This document shows, piece by piece, positions 1 to 8,378 of a stretch of DNA of 42,944 nt. Within the stretch, counting starts at the first letter, position 1. Each line of letters begins with the position of its first letter. The notes under the pieces were generated by a model. That model was not told where the DNA came from. It made no database searches and saw only the letters and a list, made by a program, of their open reading frames with translations. Position numbers and translations under genes: made by a program. The DNA is from Limnoraphis robusta CS-951 (GTDB lineage Bacteria; Cyanobacteriota; Cyanobacteriia; Cyanobacteriales; Microcoleaceae): positions 1-42,944 of the forward strand of contig NZ_LATL02000310.1 in the NCBI RefSeq assembly GCF_000972705.2. The letters run 5' to 3'.

Positions 1-18
1 CCGCTTCTCTATCCGTTT

Positions 19-267
19 TTAAATTGATGCCCATGCTCTCTCTGCCTGCGCTTGTCGAGCCATAGAATTGAGTTTGTTCACCCAGGGAAAACTAGGGTTG
101 TCTGACAGCAGTTTGCAGTAGCGATAGGCATCGTTGCGACTTTTAACTTGACCATTTATCCATGCTTTGATGATGCTGTTACGAACAAACCTACCAGTAC
201 GGATAGCTTCGTCTAACTTTCTGTACTGGTATTGTGTTCCTTGCAGCTTCATTTCATACACAAGCAT
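19..267 (-). pseudogene. IS200/IS605-family TnpB (OrfB) N-terminal fragment
   Basis: The 82 codons from the ATG at 267 resemble the N-terminal helical region of cyanobacterial TnpB/OrfB proteins: an early Q-Y-x-x-x-D-E-A-I block, then F-V-R-N, then a closing N-S-M-A-R-Q-A-Q-A-E-R-A-W segment. Full TnpB proteins are about 400 residues. Here the frame ends at TAA (19-21) immediately after A-W-A-S-I, where intact proteins continue into the RuvC part, so this is a truncated or frameshifted remnant. Only 18 bases lie beyond the stop inside the window, so a frameshifted continuation to the left cannot be excluded. No TnpA and no clear terminal hairpin was seen beside it. Confidence 0.65.
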
Positions 268-365
268 AGATTATCGGCATCAAGCCACGATAAACTATTG
301 TAGCACAAAAATAATCCGTCGTAAACGACCTTGCTCTAAACCTGCTTCTCTTGGTAAGGACGATT

Positions 366-1931
366 TTAGTTGTGATTATTGCTATTTAAACCTAATTGCA
401 ATAAGTTCAAGTATTGGGTTAATGTAAACGCATCCACACCCAACTCTGTTTTGTCTTTTGCTGCTTTTATTCCGGCTTGGGCGTGCCACCAAACGGCTGT
501 TTTCACGATAGCATCTATGGGCGTTTGATTTAACACCACTGCGGCTAATAATCCACCTAATAAACCCGTTAAAACATCACCACTTCCTCCTCTAGCTAAT
601 GCGGGTGTACTTTCGGGATTCATCCAAACTGTGTTCTCGGTTCCGATACAAACTCTCGCCCCTTTTAAGAGGACAATACTTTGACTTTGTTGGGCGGCTT
701 TTTGCGTGACTAATATACGATTCTTTAACTCCTCGACTAAATCAGGAAATAATCGCTTAAATTCACCCGGATGAGGAGTAATAACCGTTGCCGCTTGTCG
801 TTGAGATAGCGTAGAAATGGGGTCAAGTTGGGCTAAAATATTTAAACCATCTGCATCTAAAATTAACGGTTGATTACCGTCGAGAATCATTTGTACAATT
901 GTACTAGCTGATTGTGTTAAACCAGGGCCACAGGCGATCGCATCAAATTGATCTAAACTAAAATGAGAGGGAAAGTCTAAAATTGCCCCATCTTCTGTTT
1001 CTGGACAACCCACAATTAAAGCTTCTGGAAGTTGGCTACTCAATAAAGGTTTAATCGAGTTAGGAACTGCAATAGATAGCATTCCCACACCCGACGCCCT
1101 CGCCCCTAAACCTGCTAAAATTGCGGCTCCCGTATAACGATGAGAACCTGCTACAATCAGTAAATTACCGTTCTTGTATTTGTGAGAAGTCAAAGGACGA
1201 GGTAAGGGTAAATCAGCGATGGCGTTTTCTTTAGTAATCCGTCGAAATTCGGGGTTTTTCCCTAAAATAGCCTGAATATCAGCTAAGGGAATATCAAAGT
1301 CAATCAGTTCAACATTTCCCAAATAATCTAAGGCTGAATCTTGTAAAAATGCTAACTTCCACAATCCCAAACAAAAGGTGTCAGTCGCGTTAATAGCCGT
1401 TCCTAAAACTTCTCCGGTATCCGTATGAATCCCGGAAGGTAAATCAATACTCAAAACCCTTTTCTTCCAAGCATTAATCTGATTCACGGCTTCTGCTAAT
1501 TCATCAGTTATCGGACGTTCTAAACCAAAGCCAAACATCCCATCAATAATTACATCGCAGTTTTGCAAAGATTCAATATTTTGATCAATCAAAATCCCCA
1601 AACTTGTGATATACTTAAGATGGGATTGAGTGAGTTCTTTTTGTTTAGAAAACGGACAATAAACAACCAAAGAATATCCTAAAAAGTGTAATTCCCTGGC
1701 GACAACTAAGGCATCCCCGCCGTTATGACCCGGCCCAACAATCACCCCAATCGAAGTAACAGGAATTGACTCTATTTTCCTCAGAATACATTGAGTCAGG
1801 CGTCCGGCGACTTTTTCCATTAATGCTGCTACAGGCATTCCTGCATCAAACAGACGAGTTTCTATCGCCTGCATTTGTTGAGCAGTGACGACAAACTGTT
1901 GAATTTCGGTTCTATTTTGACGGTTAAACAT
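366..1931 (-). CDS. nnr: Bifunctional NAD(P)HX epimerase / ADP-dependent NAD(P)HX dehydratase (Nnr)
   Basis: Repairs hydrated NADH/NADPH. The N-terminal YjeF_N half epimerises R/S-NAD(P)HX and the C-terminal ribokinase-like half dehydrates S-NAD(P)HX using ADP or ATP. The N-terminal half shows GPGHNGGDALVVAREL and SIDLPSGIHTDTGEVLG. The C-terminal half shows a HKYKNGNLLIVAGS entry, ACGPGLTQS, ILDADGLNIL, ITPHPGEFKRLFP and the signature GGSGDVLTGLLGGLLA. At 521 residues it has the usual length for the fused form. The frame remains open upstream to 2030, but those extra codons translate the adjacent intergenic repeat, so I place the start at the ATG ending at 1931 (MFNRQNRTE). It stands alone, downstream of the repeat array. 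Confidence 0.92.
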   Translation of the reverse strand: MFNRQNRTEIQQFVVTAQQMQAIETRLFDAGMPVAALMEKVAGRLTQCILRKIESIPVTSIGVIVGPGHNGGDALVVARELHFLGYSLVVYCPFSKQKELTQSHLKYITSLGILIDQNIESLQNCDVIIDGMFGFGLERPITDELAEAVNQINAWKKRVLSIDLPSGIHTDTGEVLGTAINATDTFCLGLWKLAFLQDSALDYLGNVELIDFDIPLADIQAILGKNPEFRRITKENAIADLPLPRPLTSHKYKNGNLLIVAGSHRYTGAAILAGLGARASGVGMLSIAVPNSIKPLLSSQLPEALIVGCPETEDGAILDFPSHFSLDQFDAIACGPGLTQSASTIVQMILDGNQPLILDADGLNILAQLDPISTLSQRQAATVITPHPGEFKRLFPDLVEELKNRILVTQKAAQQSQSIVLLKGARVCIGTENTVWMNPESTPALARGGSGDVLTGLLGGLLAAVVLNQTPIDAIVKTAVWWHAQAGIKAAKDKTELGVDAFTLTQYLNLLQLGLNSNNHN

Positions 1932-2024
1932 AATTAAATAGTAGGTTGGGTTGAGGTACGAAACCCAACATTCAAAGACTTCGTTTCCCCATTCTACAAC
2001 TCGTCGGTTGGGTTGAGGTAAAAA

Positions 2025-2355
2025 ACCCAACTTTGAATAATTATTGTTGGGTTTCTACATTGTTGGGTTTCTACATTGTTGGGTTTCACTCTCGTTCTAC
2101 CCAACCTACTACCCAACTTTAAATAATTATTGTTGGGTTTCACTTCGTTCTACCCAACCTACTACCCAACTTTAAATAATTATTGTTGGGTTTCACTTCG
2201 TTCTGCCCAACCTACTACCCAACTTTAAATAATTATTGTTGGGTTTTTATATTGTTGGGTTTTTACATTGTTGGGTTTCACTTCGTTCTACCCAACCTAC
2301 TACCCAACTTTGAATAATTATTGTTGGGTTTCACTTCGTTCTAGCCAACCTACTG
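2025..2355. repeat. 53-bp tandem repeat array with GTTGGGTTT/ACCCAAC hairpins
   Basis: This fills the 425-bp gap between nnr and the next gene. Units begin with ACCCAACTTT at 2025, 2111, 2164, 2217 and 2302. The plain period is 53 bp. Two intervals are longer (86 and 85 bp) because each carries two additional 16-bp steps of the TGTTGGGTTT(C/T)TACAT type, with one extra base in the first. Each unit can fold through CCCAAC/GTTGGG around an AATAATTATT core. A related degenerate copy lies at 1943-2030 and overlaps the region just upstream of the nnr start. No promoter can be singled out inside it. Confidence 0.9.
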
Positions 2356-2356
2356 A

Positions 2357-3376
2357 CTACTTACCAAAATAAACCTGCGCTCCCGAAATTCCTGCATCAA
2401 TAAAATAATCTTCCCATTCTTTAGCAAGGGTTTGATTTGCAAATGGCCCCACTGCAATAAAAGGGTCAACTGCTAAGTCTTGAATCATCACACTGTTTTC
2501 CGGCGCACCCAACGTAATCACATCATTTGCGATGATAGTTAAATCAGCAGCTTGAGCGGGAATTAACACAAAATAACGATTCGTCTCCGATAACCCATAA
2601 CCGTCAGTATCCGAAGGTTTAGAGGTAATAGGTGTCGTGGGAACTTCAGGTTGAATCGCCACCCAAAGCTGCAAATCTTGCAAACTTTGAATAATTTCCG
2701 AAGGAATTCCTCGCAAGTTTAATTCATCCGCCAGGAGTCGAGCATTACTCCAATTGACAAAACTCCCCGCTTGAATAAGCAGTTTACCCTGATATTCTTT
2801 CACCTTAGCATTCGGTGCTACTTTCAACACCTCAAATAACGCAGCATCATTAACACTCACAAACACTTGATATAAACCCAAACTTCCTTCAGGAAAGACA
2901 TAAATCGGCGGAATATTTGTTTCAATCGGTTTTTCTTCGTTAGTGGGTAAAGGAACAATAGGAGGTGCCGGATTAATCGCCCCTGTAAACACTTTGTCGT
3001 CTTCAAAGTTGGTAATTTGGGCTTCTATACCGTAGGATTGCAAATCTTCAACGACTCTTTCGGCTTCACTCTCTCTAAAATAGATACCCGCATCTATGAT
3101 TCTGCGATTTCTGTAGTTGCGAATCACGGCGCCGGGCTGGACTTGCTGAACGACTTCTAACAAAAAGGGACTATCGCTGTTAACATATACCCCATAGCGT
3201 TGTTGCTGTGCGAACCCTGGAGAAATTTCAGCTAAACCCGTCCCCAATAGCAGTAAAATCGCCGTTAGTGGGGTTCGCAATCTCTGCTGAATCCACCGTT
3301 TGTAGTTTTTATGTATTATCATAGAAGTTACAGACATTCTCGGTTCCTCCAACACTAAGCGTAATAATGTCATCAT
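2357..3376 (-). CDS. Exported SPOR-like repeat protein, conserved in cyanobacteria
   Basis: This is a 339-residue protein with a late N-terminal hydrophobic segment (about residues 36-56, ending G-F-A-Q-Q), which looks like a Sec signal peptide. An ATG at residue 14 (position 3337) or residue 20 would give a more typical signal peptide and may be the true start. The mature part carries repeated SPOR-like units of the form Y-x-V-x-V-x-x-x-x-x-x-x-L, followed by A-G-x-F-x-x-x-x-x-A and then L-x-x-x-G-I-x-A. Units are seen around residues 60-125, 170-240 and 265-337, separated by proline-rich linkers. SPOR-type folds bind peptidoglycan in other proteins, so a periplasmic envelope role is an inference. 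It is divergent from mnmA, with 47 bp between the two starts. Confidence 0.72.
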   Translation of the reverse strand: MMTLLRLVLEEPRMSVTSMIIHKNYKRWIQQRLRTPLTAILLLLGTGLAEISPGFAQQQRYGVYVNSDSPFLLEVVQQVQPGAVIRNYRNRRIIDAGIYFRESEAERVVEDLQSYGIEAQITNFEDDKVFTGAINPAPPIVPLPTNEEKPIETNIPPIYVFPEGSLGLYQVFVSVNDAALFEVLKVAPNAKVKEYQGKLLIQAGSFVNWSNARLLADELNLRGIPSEIIQSLQDLQLWVAIQPEVPTTPITSKPSDTDGYGLSETNRYFVLIPAQAADLTIIANDVITLGAPENSVMIQDLAVDPFIAVGPFANQTLAKEWEDYFIDAGISGAQVYFGK

Positions 3377-3423
3377 TTATAGAGAAGTACATCTAAACTA
3401 GCAGCTTATTATCGCCTAATCCC

Positions 3424-4482
3424 ATGAAAAAAGTCGTTGTCGGTTTATCAGGAGGAGTTGACAGTTCAACCGCCGCCGCTATTCTGCACCACCAAGGCTA
3501 TGAAGTGGTGGGGTTAACGCTATGGTTAATGAAAGGAAAAGGTCAATGCTGTTCGGAAGGGATGGTTGATGCCGCGTTTATCTGCGAACAGTTAGGCGTT
3601 CCTCATCATATCGTGGACAGTCGAGATTTGTTTCAAACTCATATTATCGATTATTTGGTCGAAGGCTATAGTGCGGGGATTACCCCCTTACCCTGTTCTC
3701 AATGTAATAAAGCCGTGAAATTCGGCCCGATGTTGCGTTATTCACGAGAAGAATTAGGCATTGATTTGATTGCTACAGGTCATTATGCCAGAATTCGGTA
3801 TGATCAACAAAGTGACCGTTATCAACTCTTAAGAGCGGTTGACAAAAGTAAAGATCAGTCCTATTTCTTGTATGATTTAACTCAAGATTTGTTGGCGGGT
3901 GTTGTGTTTCCCTTGGGGGAAGTTCTCAAAAGTGAAACCCGACGCATTGCGGCTGAATATAACTTGAAAACGGCGGATAAACCGGAAAGTCAAGACCTCT
4001 GTTTGGTTGAGGCAAATGGTTCAATGCGGGCGTTTTTGGATAAATATATTACAGGTCAAAAAGGCGATATTGTTGATCAAAATGGTCAAGTTTTAGGTCA
4101 GCATGAAGGGATTCATCACTATACCATCGGACAACGCAAAGGTTTAGGAATAGCCGCGCCAAACCCATTATATGTTATTGGCATTGATGCCGGACGAAAT
4201 CAAGTGATTGTTGGCGATCGCGAAAATGCGACTCAAACGGAGTGTATCATTAAACGGGTGAATTGGGTATCAATGGCGCCGCCCACTTCTCCCATTCGCG
4301 CTGAAGTGCAAATTCGTTATCGAACAAAACCCCAACCTGTTACGGTTGTACCGTTAAATTCCCCAGAAGGCGAAGAAGTCAAATTGATTTTTGATGAACC
4401 CATTTTCGGAATTACACCCGGTCAAGGTGCGGTTTGGTACGATGGAGAAATTGTGTTAGGTGGCGGAATTATTTGCAGTTAA
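3424..4482 (+). CDS. mnmA: tRNA-specific 2-thiouridylase MnmA
   Basis: Catalyses 2-thiolation of the wobble uridine (U34) of tRNA-Lys, -Glu and -Gln in the cytoplasm, using ATP and persulfide sulfur. The PP-loop GLSGGVDSS is at residues 7-15. The catalytic pair is visible as Cys94 in PCSQCN and Cys193 in [14 protein letters not shown] and [11 protein letters not shown] are the family's tRNA and adenylation loops, and [12 protein letters not shown] marks the start of the beta-barrel domain. At 352 residues it matches the family length. It is divergent from the SPOR-like gene and is followed by a repeat that could act as a terminator. Confidence 0.96.
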   Translation: MKKVVVGLSGGVDSSTAAAILHHQGYEVVGLTLWLMKGKGQCCSEGMVDAAFICEQLGVPHHIVDSRDLFQTHIIDYLVEGYSAGITPLPCSQCNKAVKFGPMLRYSREELGIDLIATGHYARIRYDQQSDRYQLLRAVDKSKDQSYFLYDLTQDLLAGVVFPLGEVLKSETRRIAAEYNLKTADKPESQDLCLVEANGSMRAFLDKYITGQKGDIVDQNGQVLGQHEGIHHYTIGQRKGLGIAAPNPLYVIGIDAGRNQVIVGDRENATQTECIIKRVNWVSMAPPTSPIRAEVQIRYRTKPQPVTVVPLNSPEGEEVKLIFDEPIFGITPGQGAVWYDGEIVLGGGIICS

Positions 4483-4631
4483 AACCTCTCCCTAAATCCC
4501 TCTCCAATCCCCCCTTAATCCCCCCTTAAAAAGGGGGGTGGGGTGAGGGACTTTGAAGAACCTCTCCCTAAATCCCTCTCCAATCCCCCCTTAATCCCCC
4601 CTTAAAAAGGGGGGTGGGGCGAGGGACTTTG
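4483..4631. repeat. Two direct copies of a 76-bp C/G-tract repeat
   Basis: The copies begin with AACCTCTCCCTAAATCCC at 4483 and 4559 and are nearly identical. Each contains a C6-TTAAAAA-G6 stem-loop and ends in GAGGGACTTTG. They start one base after the mnmA stop codon, so the hairpin could terminate mnmA, although no T-run follows. Related degenerate copies occur at 5481-5615, on the other side of xisHI. Confidence 0.9.
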
Positions 4632-4707
4632 TTTTAAATTTGGCGATCGCCGAAGCGATGAAAACCAATATATTATAATCATATAAGCTTGTAAAGTCGT
4701 TGAAAAA

Positions 4708-5127
4708 ATGTCTGCTAGAGATCGATTTCATAATGCTGTTAAAAAAGCACTTCAGAAAGAACAGTGGATGATCACCCATGATCCATTAAGAATTGAGTTT
4801 GGGAAAGATGATCTAGTTGAAATTGATTTAGCCGCAGAACATTTTATTGTAGCAGAAAAAGCAGAAGTAAAAATTGCAGTTGAAGTTAAAAGCTTTTTAA
4901 GAGATTCTGCTTTATCGGACTTTCATACTGCGTTAGGACAATTTTTAAATTATCGCTTAGTGCTTGAAGAAAGCGAACCCGAACGTACACTCTATTTAGC
5001 AGTTCCCATTTCCGCTTATGAAGTCTTCTTTCAACGAAAACTCCCCCAAACGGCTATCAAAAAGTATAAAATAAAACTAATTGTTTACGAACCGACTGAT
5101 GAGGTGATTGTTCAATGGATCGACTAG
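4708..5127 (+). CDS. xisH: XisH family protein (fdxN-element excision controlling factor type)
   Basis: 139 residues with the full XisH pattern: MSARDRFHNAVKKAL start, D-P-L-R-I-E, V-E-I-D-L-A-A-E, then A-V-E-V-K-S-F and L-G-Q-F-L-N-Y. Asp40 followed by Glu59-Val-Lys61 and the downstream Gln is the arrangement of a PD-(D/E)XK nuclease-like core, as known for this family. XisH and XisI were named for controlling excision of the Anabaena fdxN element, but the pair is widespread in cyanobacteria without that element, and there is no XisF recombinase here. The 3' end overlaps xisI by 13 bases, so the two are probably translationally coupled. The pair is flanked by repeats. Confidence 0.9.
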   Translation: MSARDRFHNAVKKALQKEQWMITHDPLRIEFGKDDLVEIDLAAEHFIVAEKAEVKIAVEVKSFLRDSALSDFHTALGQFLNYRLVLEESEPERTLYLAVPISAYEVFFQRKLPQTAIKKYKIKLIVYEPTDEVIVQWID

Positions 5128-5456
5128 AACACTACCGTCAATGTATTCAAAAATTACTGCTGGAACATTGTCAAGGTCAGTCTCCTAATGGTGAATTTGA
5201 GGTTCATCCCATTTTTGATCGGGAACGAGATCATTATTTAATTGTGGATTTTGGATGGGATAATTACCGTCGGATTTATAATTGTGTGATGCACTTGAAT
5301 ATTCAGAATAATAAAGTCTGGATTCAACGCAATCAAACGGATTACAGTCTTGCTGAAGAATTAGTTTCGTTGGGAATTCCAAAGGAAGATATTGTTTTGG
5401 GAGTTCAGCCAATTTCTGTTCGAGAATATACGGGGTTTGGCGTCGCTTCGGAGTGA
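5115..5456 (+). CDS. xisI: XisI family protein
   Basis: 113 residues, starting MDRLEHYRQCIQKLL and continuing with the family blocks D-R-E-R-D-H-Y-L-I-V-D-F-G-W, R-I-Y-N-C-V-M-H-L, K-V-W-I-Q-R-N-Q-T-D and L-V-S-L-G-I-P-K-E-D-I-V-L-G. XisI always accompanies XisH and the two are thought to act together. The start codon lies inside the last codons of xisH (ATGGATCGACTAG contains both the xisI start and the xisH stop). The stop is followed within 25 bp by the AACCTCTCCC repeat family. The actual role in this organism is unknown. Confidence 0.9.
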   Translation: MDRLEHYRQCIQKLLLEHCQGQSPNGEFEVHPIFDRERDHYLIVDFGWDNYRRIYNCVMHLNIQNNKVWIQRNQTDYSLAEELVSLGIPKEDIVLGVQPISVREYTGFGVASE

Positions 5457-5480
5457 ATAAAATCGCAGTTGGTGAAAATG

Positions 5481-5615
5481 AACCTCTCCCTCAATCCTTC
5501 TCCTACCAAGCGAGGGACTTTGAAGAACCTCTCCCTAAATCCCTCTTTTAAAAGGCGAAAAACTGTGAAGAACCTCTCCCTAAATCCCTCTCCTACAAGG
5601 CGAGGGACTTTGAAG
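5481..5615. repeat. Degenerate AACCTCTCCC repeat cluster (three partial copies)
   Basis: AACCTCTCCC recurs at 5481, 5526 and 5571, with GAGGGACTTTGAAG ending the first and third copies. It belongs to the same family as 4483-4631 but lacks the long C6/G6 hairpin. The repeat is open in several frames and produces spurious translations of the NLSLNPS type. It sits between xisI and the end of the NB-ARC/TPR gene. Confidence 0.85.
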
Positions 5616-5705
5616 CATAGCGATCGCATTTTAAAGATTTTCAGTAATAGTCAGTTCATAGTGCAGAACTAAAATTTTATCTGTGTTTAGGGTTGCTATT
5701 GCATA

Positions 5706-8174
5706 TTATAATGAGCGGTCAATAATTGCTTGCATTTGCTGAAGAATATCCTCAAAAGAAGAACTATTTTGAGATTGAGATTGATTGTTTTTTTGAGTTG
5801 CCGTTAATTTTCTCAAGCAGTCTGCATAATTTCCTCGAACCATCATTGTATGGGGATGACCATCTCCAAGAGTTCGTTCACACATTTCCAAGGCTTGCCG
5901 AAACAGGGGTTCGGCATCGGCGTAGGGTCCCTGGGAGTAGTAAAGGGAGGCGAGGTTGTTGAGGCTGATGGCAACATCGGGATGGTCGCCTTCAAACAGC
6001 CGTTGTCTCATTTCTAAGGCTTGCCGATACAGGGGTTCGGCCTCGCCGTAGCGTCCCTGGGACTCGTAAAGCAAGGCGAGGTTGTTGAGGCTGGTGGCAA
6101 CTTTGGGATGGTCGCCTTCAAACAGCCGTTGTATCATTTCTAAGGCTTGCAGATACAGAGGTTCAGCCTGACTGTAGCGTCCCTGGGACTGGTAAAGGTA
6201 GGCGAGGTTATTGAGGCTGGTGGCAACAGATGGATGGTCGCCTTCAAACAGCCGTTGACACATTTCCAAGGCTTGCCGAAACAGGGGTTCGGCATCGGCG
6301 TAGCGTCCCTGGGACTCGTAAAGTCCGGCGAGGTTGTCCAGGCTGGTGGCAACAGATGGATGGTCGCCTTCAAACAGCCGTTGTCTCATTTCCAAGGCTT
6401 GCCGATACAGACGTTCAGCCTCACTGTAGCGTCCCTGGGACTTGTAAAGGTAGGCGAGGTTATTGAGGCTGGTGGCAACAGATGGATGGTCGCCTTCAAA
6501 CAGCCGTTGACACATTTCCAAGGCTTGCCGATACAGGGGTTCGGCATCGGCGTAGCGTCCCTGGGAGTCGTAAAGTCCGGCGAGGTTGTTGAGGCTGGTG
6601 GCAACAGATGGATGGTCGCCTTCAAACAGCCGTTGAAACATTTCCAAGGCTTGCCGATACAGGGGTTCGGCATCGGCGTAGCGTCCCTGGGACTTGTAAA
6701 GTCCGGCGAGGTTGTTGAGGCTGGAGGCAACATCGGGATGGTCGCCTTCAAACAGCCGTTGACACATTTCCAAGGCTTGCCGAAACAGGGGTTCGGCATC
6801 GGCGTAGCGTCCCTGGGACTCGTAAAGTCCGGCGAGGTTGTTCAGGCTGGTGGCAACAGATGGATGGTCGCCTTCAAACAGCCGCCGTTTCATTTCCAAG
6901 GCTTGCCGATACAGGGGTTCGGCATCGGCGTAGCGTCCCTGGGACTTGTAAAGTAAAGCGAGGTTGTTCTGGCTGGCGGCAACAGCGTTATGTTCATCTC
7001 CGAAACGGGTTTTTGCCTCCTCCAAACCTTTCTTCAGCCAAGGTTCAGCTTGAGAATACAAGGTTTGACCTTGATAGAACCAACCCAAGCTAGTAAACGG
7101 TGTAATTAAATCTTCATCCAACACCAACTCAGTGAAACGATTAGCAACTTCTTCGATATGTTTAATGGCAGGTTCAACCTGTTTAACCTGTTGGGTGGTG
7201 ATATCTTGAGGAATTTTTTGATCGGCAATTTTAACCATTGTGATGACAAAAGCCTGTTTCATTGCGGCTGCGGCTTCCTGTTCCTCCAGTTTGTCGCGGA
7301 AAAACTCTCGCAGGAGTGGATGGAGGCGATAGGTTTTCGGTTTGGTTTGTTTGAGGAGACTGAGTTTAACTAACTGGCGTCTGCCGTCTTCAACATCTTC
7401 GAGATCAATTTCCTCCCCCTGCCAACCTTGATACACCATTTCAACCAACCCCCACAAAATCTCATCGGGATAAAACAGAGACAACAAACAACCCAACAGT
7501 TGAGTTTCTGGCTGTTTTTGTAACCGTTCCCAACTCAACTCAAATGCTGCGGCGACTCCCAATTTTGCCGTTACTGCTGCGTTTGCATCTCCGAGAGAAT
7601 TATGTTTTAGGCGTTTGCGTTGCAGGCGTTTCTGCATCTCGGCGAGGGAAAGATCCTTATTGTCTTGTTCTGCCAGATATTTCCCCACCAATTCTAACCC
7701 CAAGGGCAAATATCCCAACCATTCACAGAGTTGTTGGGCGGTTTGGTGTTCAGCTTTAATGCGATCGCTACCAACGATAGACTCTAGTAATTTTAAAGCA
7801 TCATCGGGGTGAAGTACCTCTAAAATTAGGGGAGTAACGTTGGGTATCTGTTCTCGCGTGGTGATTAATATTTTGAACCGAGGAGAACCCGGCAAATAGG
7901 GCTGAACCCGTTGTTTGTAGCCGATGACATCATCAACAATTAACAACACCTCACCTTCCGCCCAATGTTGCCAGCAATAAGCCAACTGTTCCGCTTCCGA
8001 AAAGCCTGTAAAATCCATCTTGGGGAAAAACCGAGGACGGGCAAATTTAATCACCTCAAAGATGAAACTCCCCCCGGAAATGAAGCAAACGCCCCCTTTG
8101 TAGGTATCGTGGAGATGTTTGCGGGCGTATTGGAGGGCGAGTTCGGTTTTGCCGACTCCTCCCATTCCCACCAC
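5706..8174 (-). CDS. NB-ARC + kinesin-light-chain-type TPR protein (NLR-like STAND ATPase), 3' part of a split gene
   Basis: The STAND ATPase core starts at the very first codons: P-loop GMGGVGKTE (residues 3-11), Walker B VLLIVDDV (76-83), ITTR sensor (104-107), LPLGLEL (156-162) and a winged-helix part near 280-295. From about residue 392 there are nine consecutive 42-residue TPRs of the NNLAxLYxSQGRYxxAEPLY type, then a short tail. The only usable start (GTG at 8174) lies in the P-loop, so this cannot be a natural N-terminus. The same frame is open back to a TGA at 8379-8381, and the frame beyond that stop encodes the neighbouring N-terminal domain. Residues just upstream (F-F-G-R-D-E-P-L-E-E-L) are the normal lead-in to NB-ARC. 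I infer one gene broken by a stop. Related proteins act in bacterial NLR-type defence or signalling. Confidence 0.85.
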   Translation of the reverse strand: MVGMGGVGKTELALQYARKHLHDTYKGGVCFISGGSFIFEVIKFARPRFFPKMDFTGFSEAEQLAYCWQHWAEGEVLLIVDDVIGYKQRVQPYLPGSPRFKILITTREQIPNVTPLILEVLHPDDALKLLESIVGSDRIKAEHQTAQQLCEWLGYLPLGLELVGKYLAEQDNKDLSLAEMQKRLQRKRLKHNSLGDANAAVTAKLGVAAAFELSWERLQKQPETQLLGCLLSLFYPDEILWGLVEMVYQGWQGEEIDLEDVEDGRRQLVKLSLLKQTKPKTYRLHPLLREFFRDKLEEQEAAAAMKQAFVITMVKIADQKIPQDITTQQVKQVEPAIKHIEEVANRFTELVLDEDLITPFTSLGWFYQGQTLYSQAEPWLKKGLEEAKTRFGDEHNAVAASQNNLALLYKSQGRYADAEPLYRQALEMKRRLFEGDHPSVATSLNNLAGLYESQGRYADAEPLFRQALEMCQRLFEGDHPDVASSLNNLAGLYKSQGRYADAEPLYRQALEMFQRLFEGDHPSVATSLNNLAGLYDSQGRYADAEPLYRQALEMCQRLFEGDHPSVATSLNNLAYLYKSQGRYSEAERLYRQALEMRQRLFEGDHPSVATSLDNLAGLYESQGRYADAEPLFRQALEMCQRLFEGDHPSVATSLNNLAYLYQSQGRYSQAEPLYLQALEMIQRLFEGDHPKVATSLNNLALLYESQGRYGEAEPLYRQALEMRQRLFEGDHPDVAISLNNLASLYYSQGPYADAEPLFRQALEMCERTLGDGHPHTMMVRGNYADCLRKLTATQKNNQSQSQNSSSFEDILQQMQAIIDRSL
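5865..7001 (-). repeat. Nine tandem 126-bp TPR-coding units
   Basis: Each unit encodes one 42-residue TPR. Most units are nearly identical in DNA, differing mainly at a few codons (CQRLFE, RQRLFE, FQRLFE; ADAEPLY or SEAERLY). The high identity makes the opposite strand open over long stretches, giving false ORFs. It suggests recent duplication or gene conversion, and copy number could vary or be mis-assembled. Confidence 0.93.
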
Positions 8175-8289
8175 TGCTGCGGCGATCGCAACTTGGGTAT
8201 TTTGTTGTAGAAGTTGGTGGAGTTCTTCGAGAGGTTCATCCCGTCCAAAAAACTTCTCGGGTTCGAGAATGCCCCGTTGCCCTAAATTT

Positions 8290-8375
8290 TGGTAGGGTTT
8301 AGCCCCCCTTGCCCCCCAAGTTTGGGGAGAACCTTCTTGAAAGCCCCCAGTATTGGGGGTTTGGGGGCTTGGATG
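8290..8375. repeat. G/C-tract repeat element inside the split NLR gene
   Basis: About 85 bp of alternating G and C tracts with two hairpins: CCCCCAGTATTGGGGG (about 8345-8360) and CCCCAAGTTTGGGG (about 8314-8327). Its base composition is unlike the coding DNA on both sides, and the peptide it would encode (P-S-P-Q-T-P-N-T-G-G-F) does not resemble the usual linker. It lies directly beside the TGA that separates the two halves of the NB-ARC gene. I see no second full copy in this window. Confidence 0.6.
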
Positions 8376-8378
8376 CAG

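Noticed and set aside
4591..4779. 62-codon minus-strand frame
   Set aside because: It covers the repeat hairpin and the start of xisH, and xisH is clearly the coding strand.
5469..5672. Open frame translating as repeated N-L-S-L-N-P-S
   Set aside because: It is a translation of the AACCTCTCCC repeat family, not a gene.
6147..6956. 269-codon open frame on the + strand (repeated V-A-S-L-G-L-V-K)
   Set aside because: It is antisense to the TPR repeats and stays open only because the 126-bp units are nearly identical. The minus-strand TPR protein is clearly the real one.
8051..8340. A reinitiation start for the NB-ARC protein at the ATGA overlap near 8383
   Set aside because: The ATG overlapping the TGA is out of frame with NB-ARC and reaches a stop within about 30 codons, so it does not rescue the downstream part.
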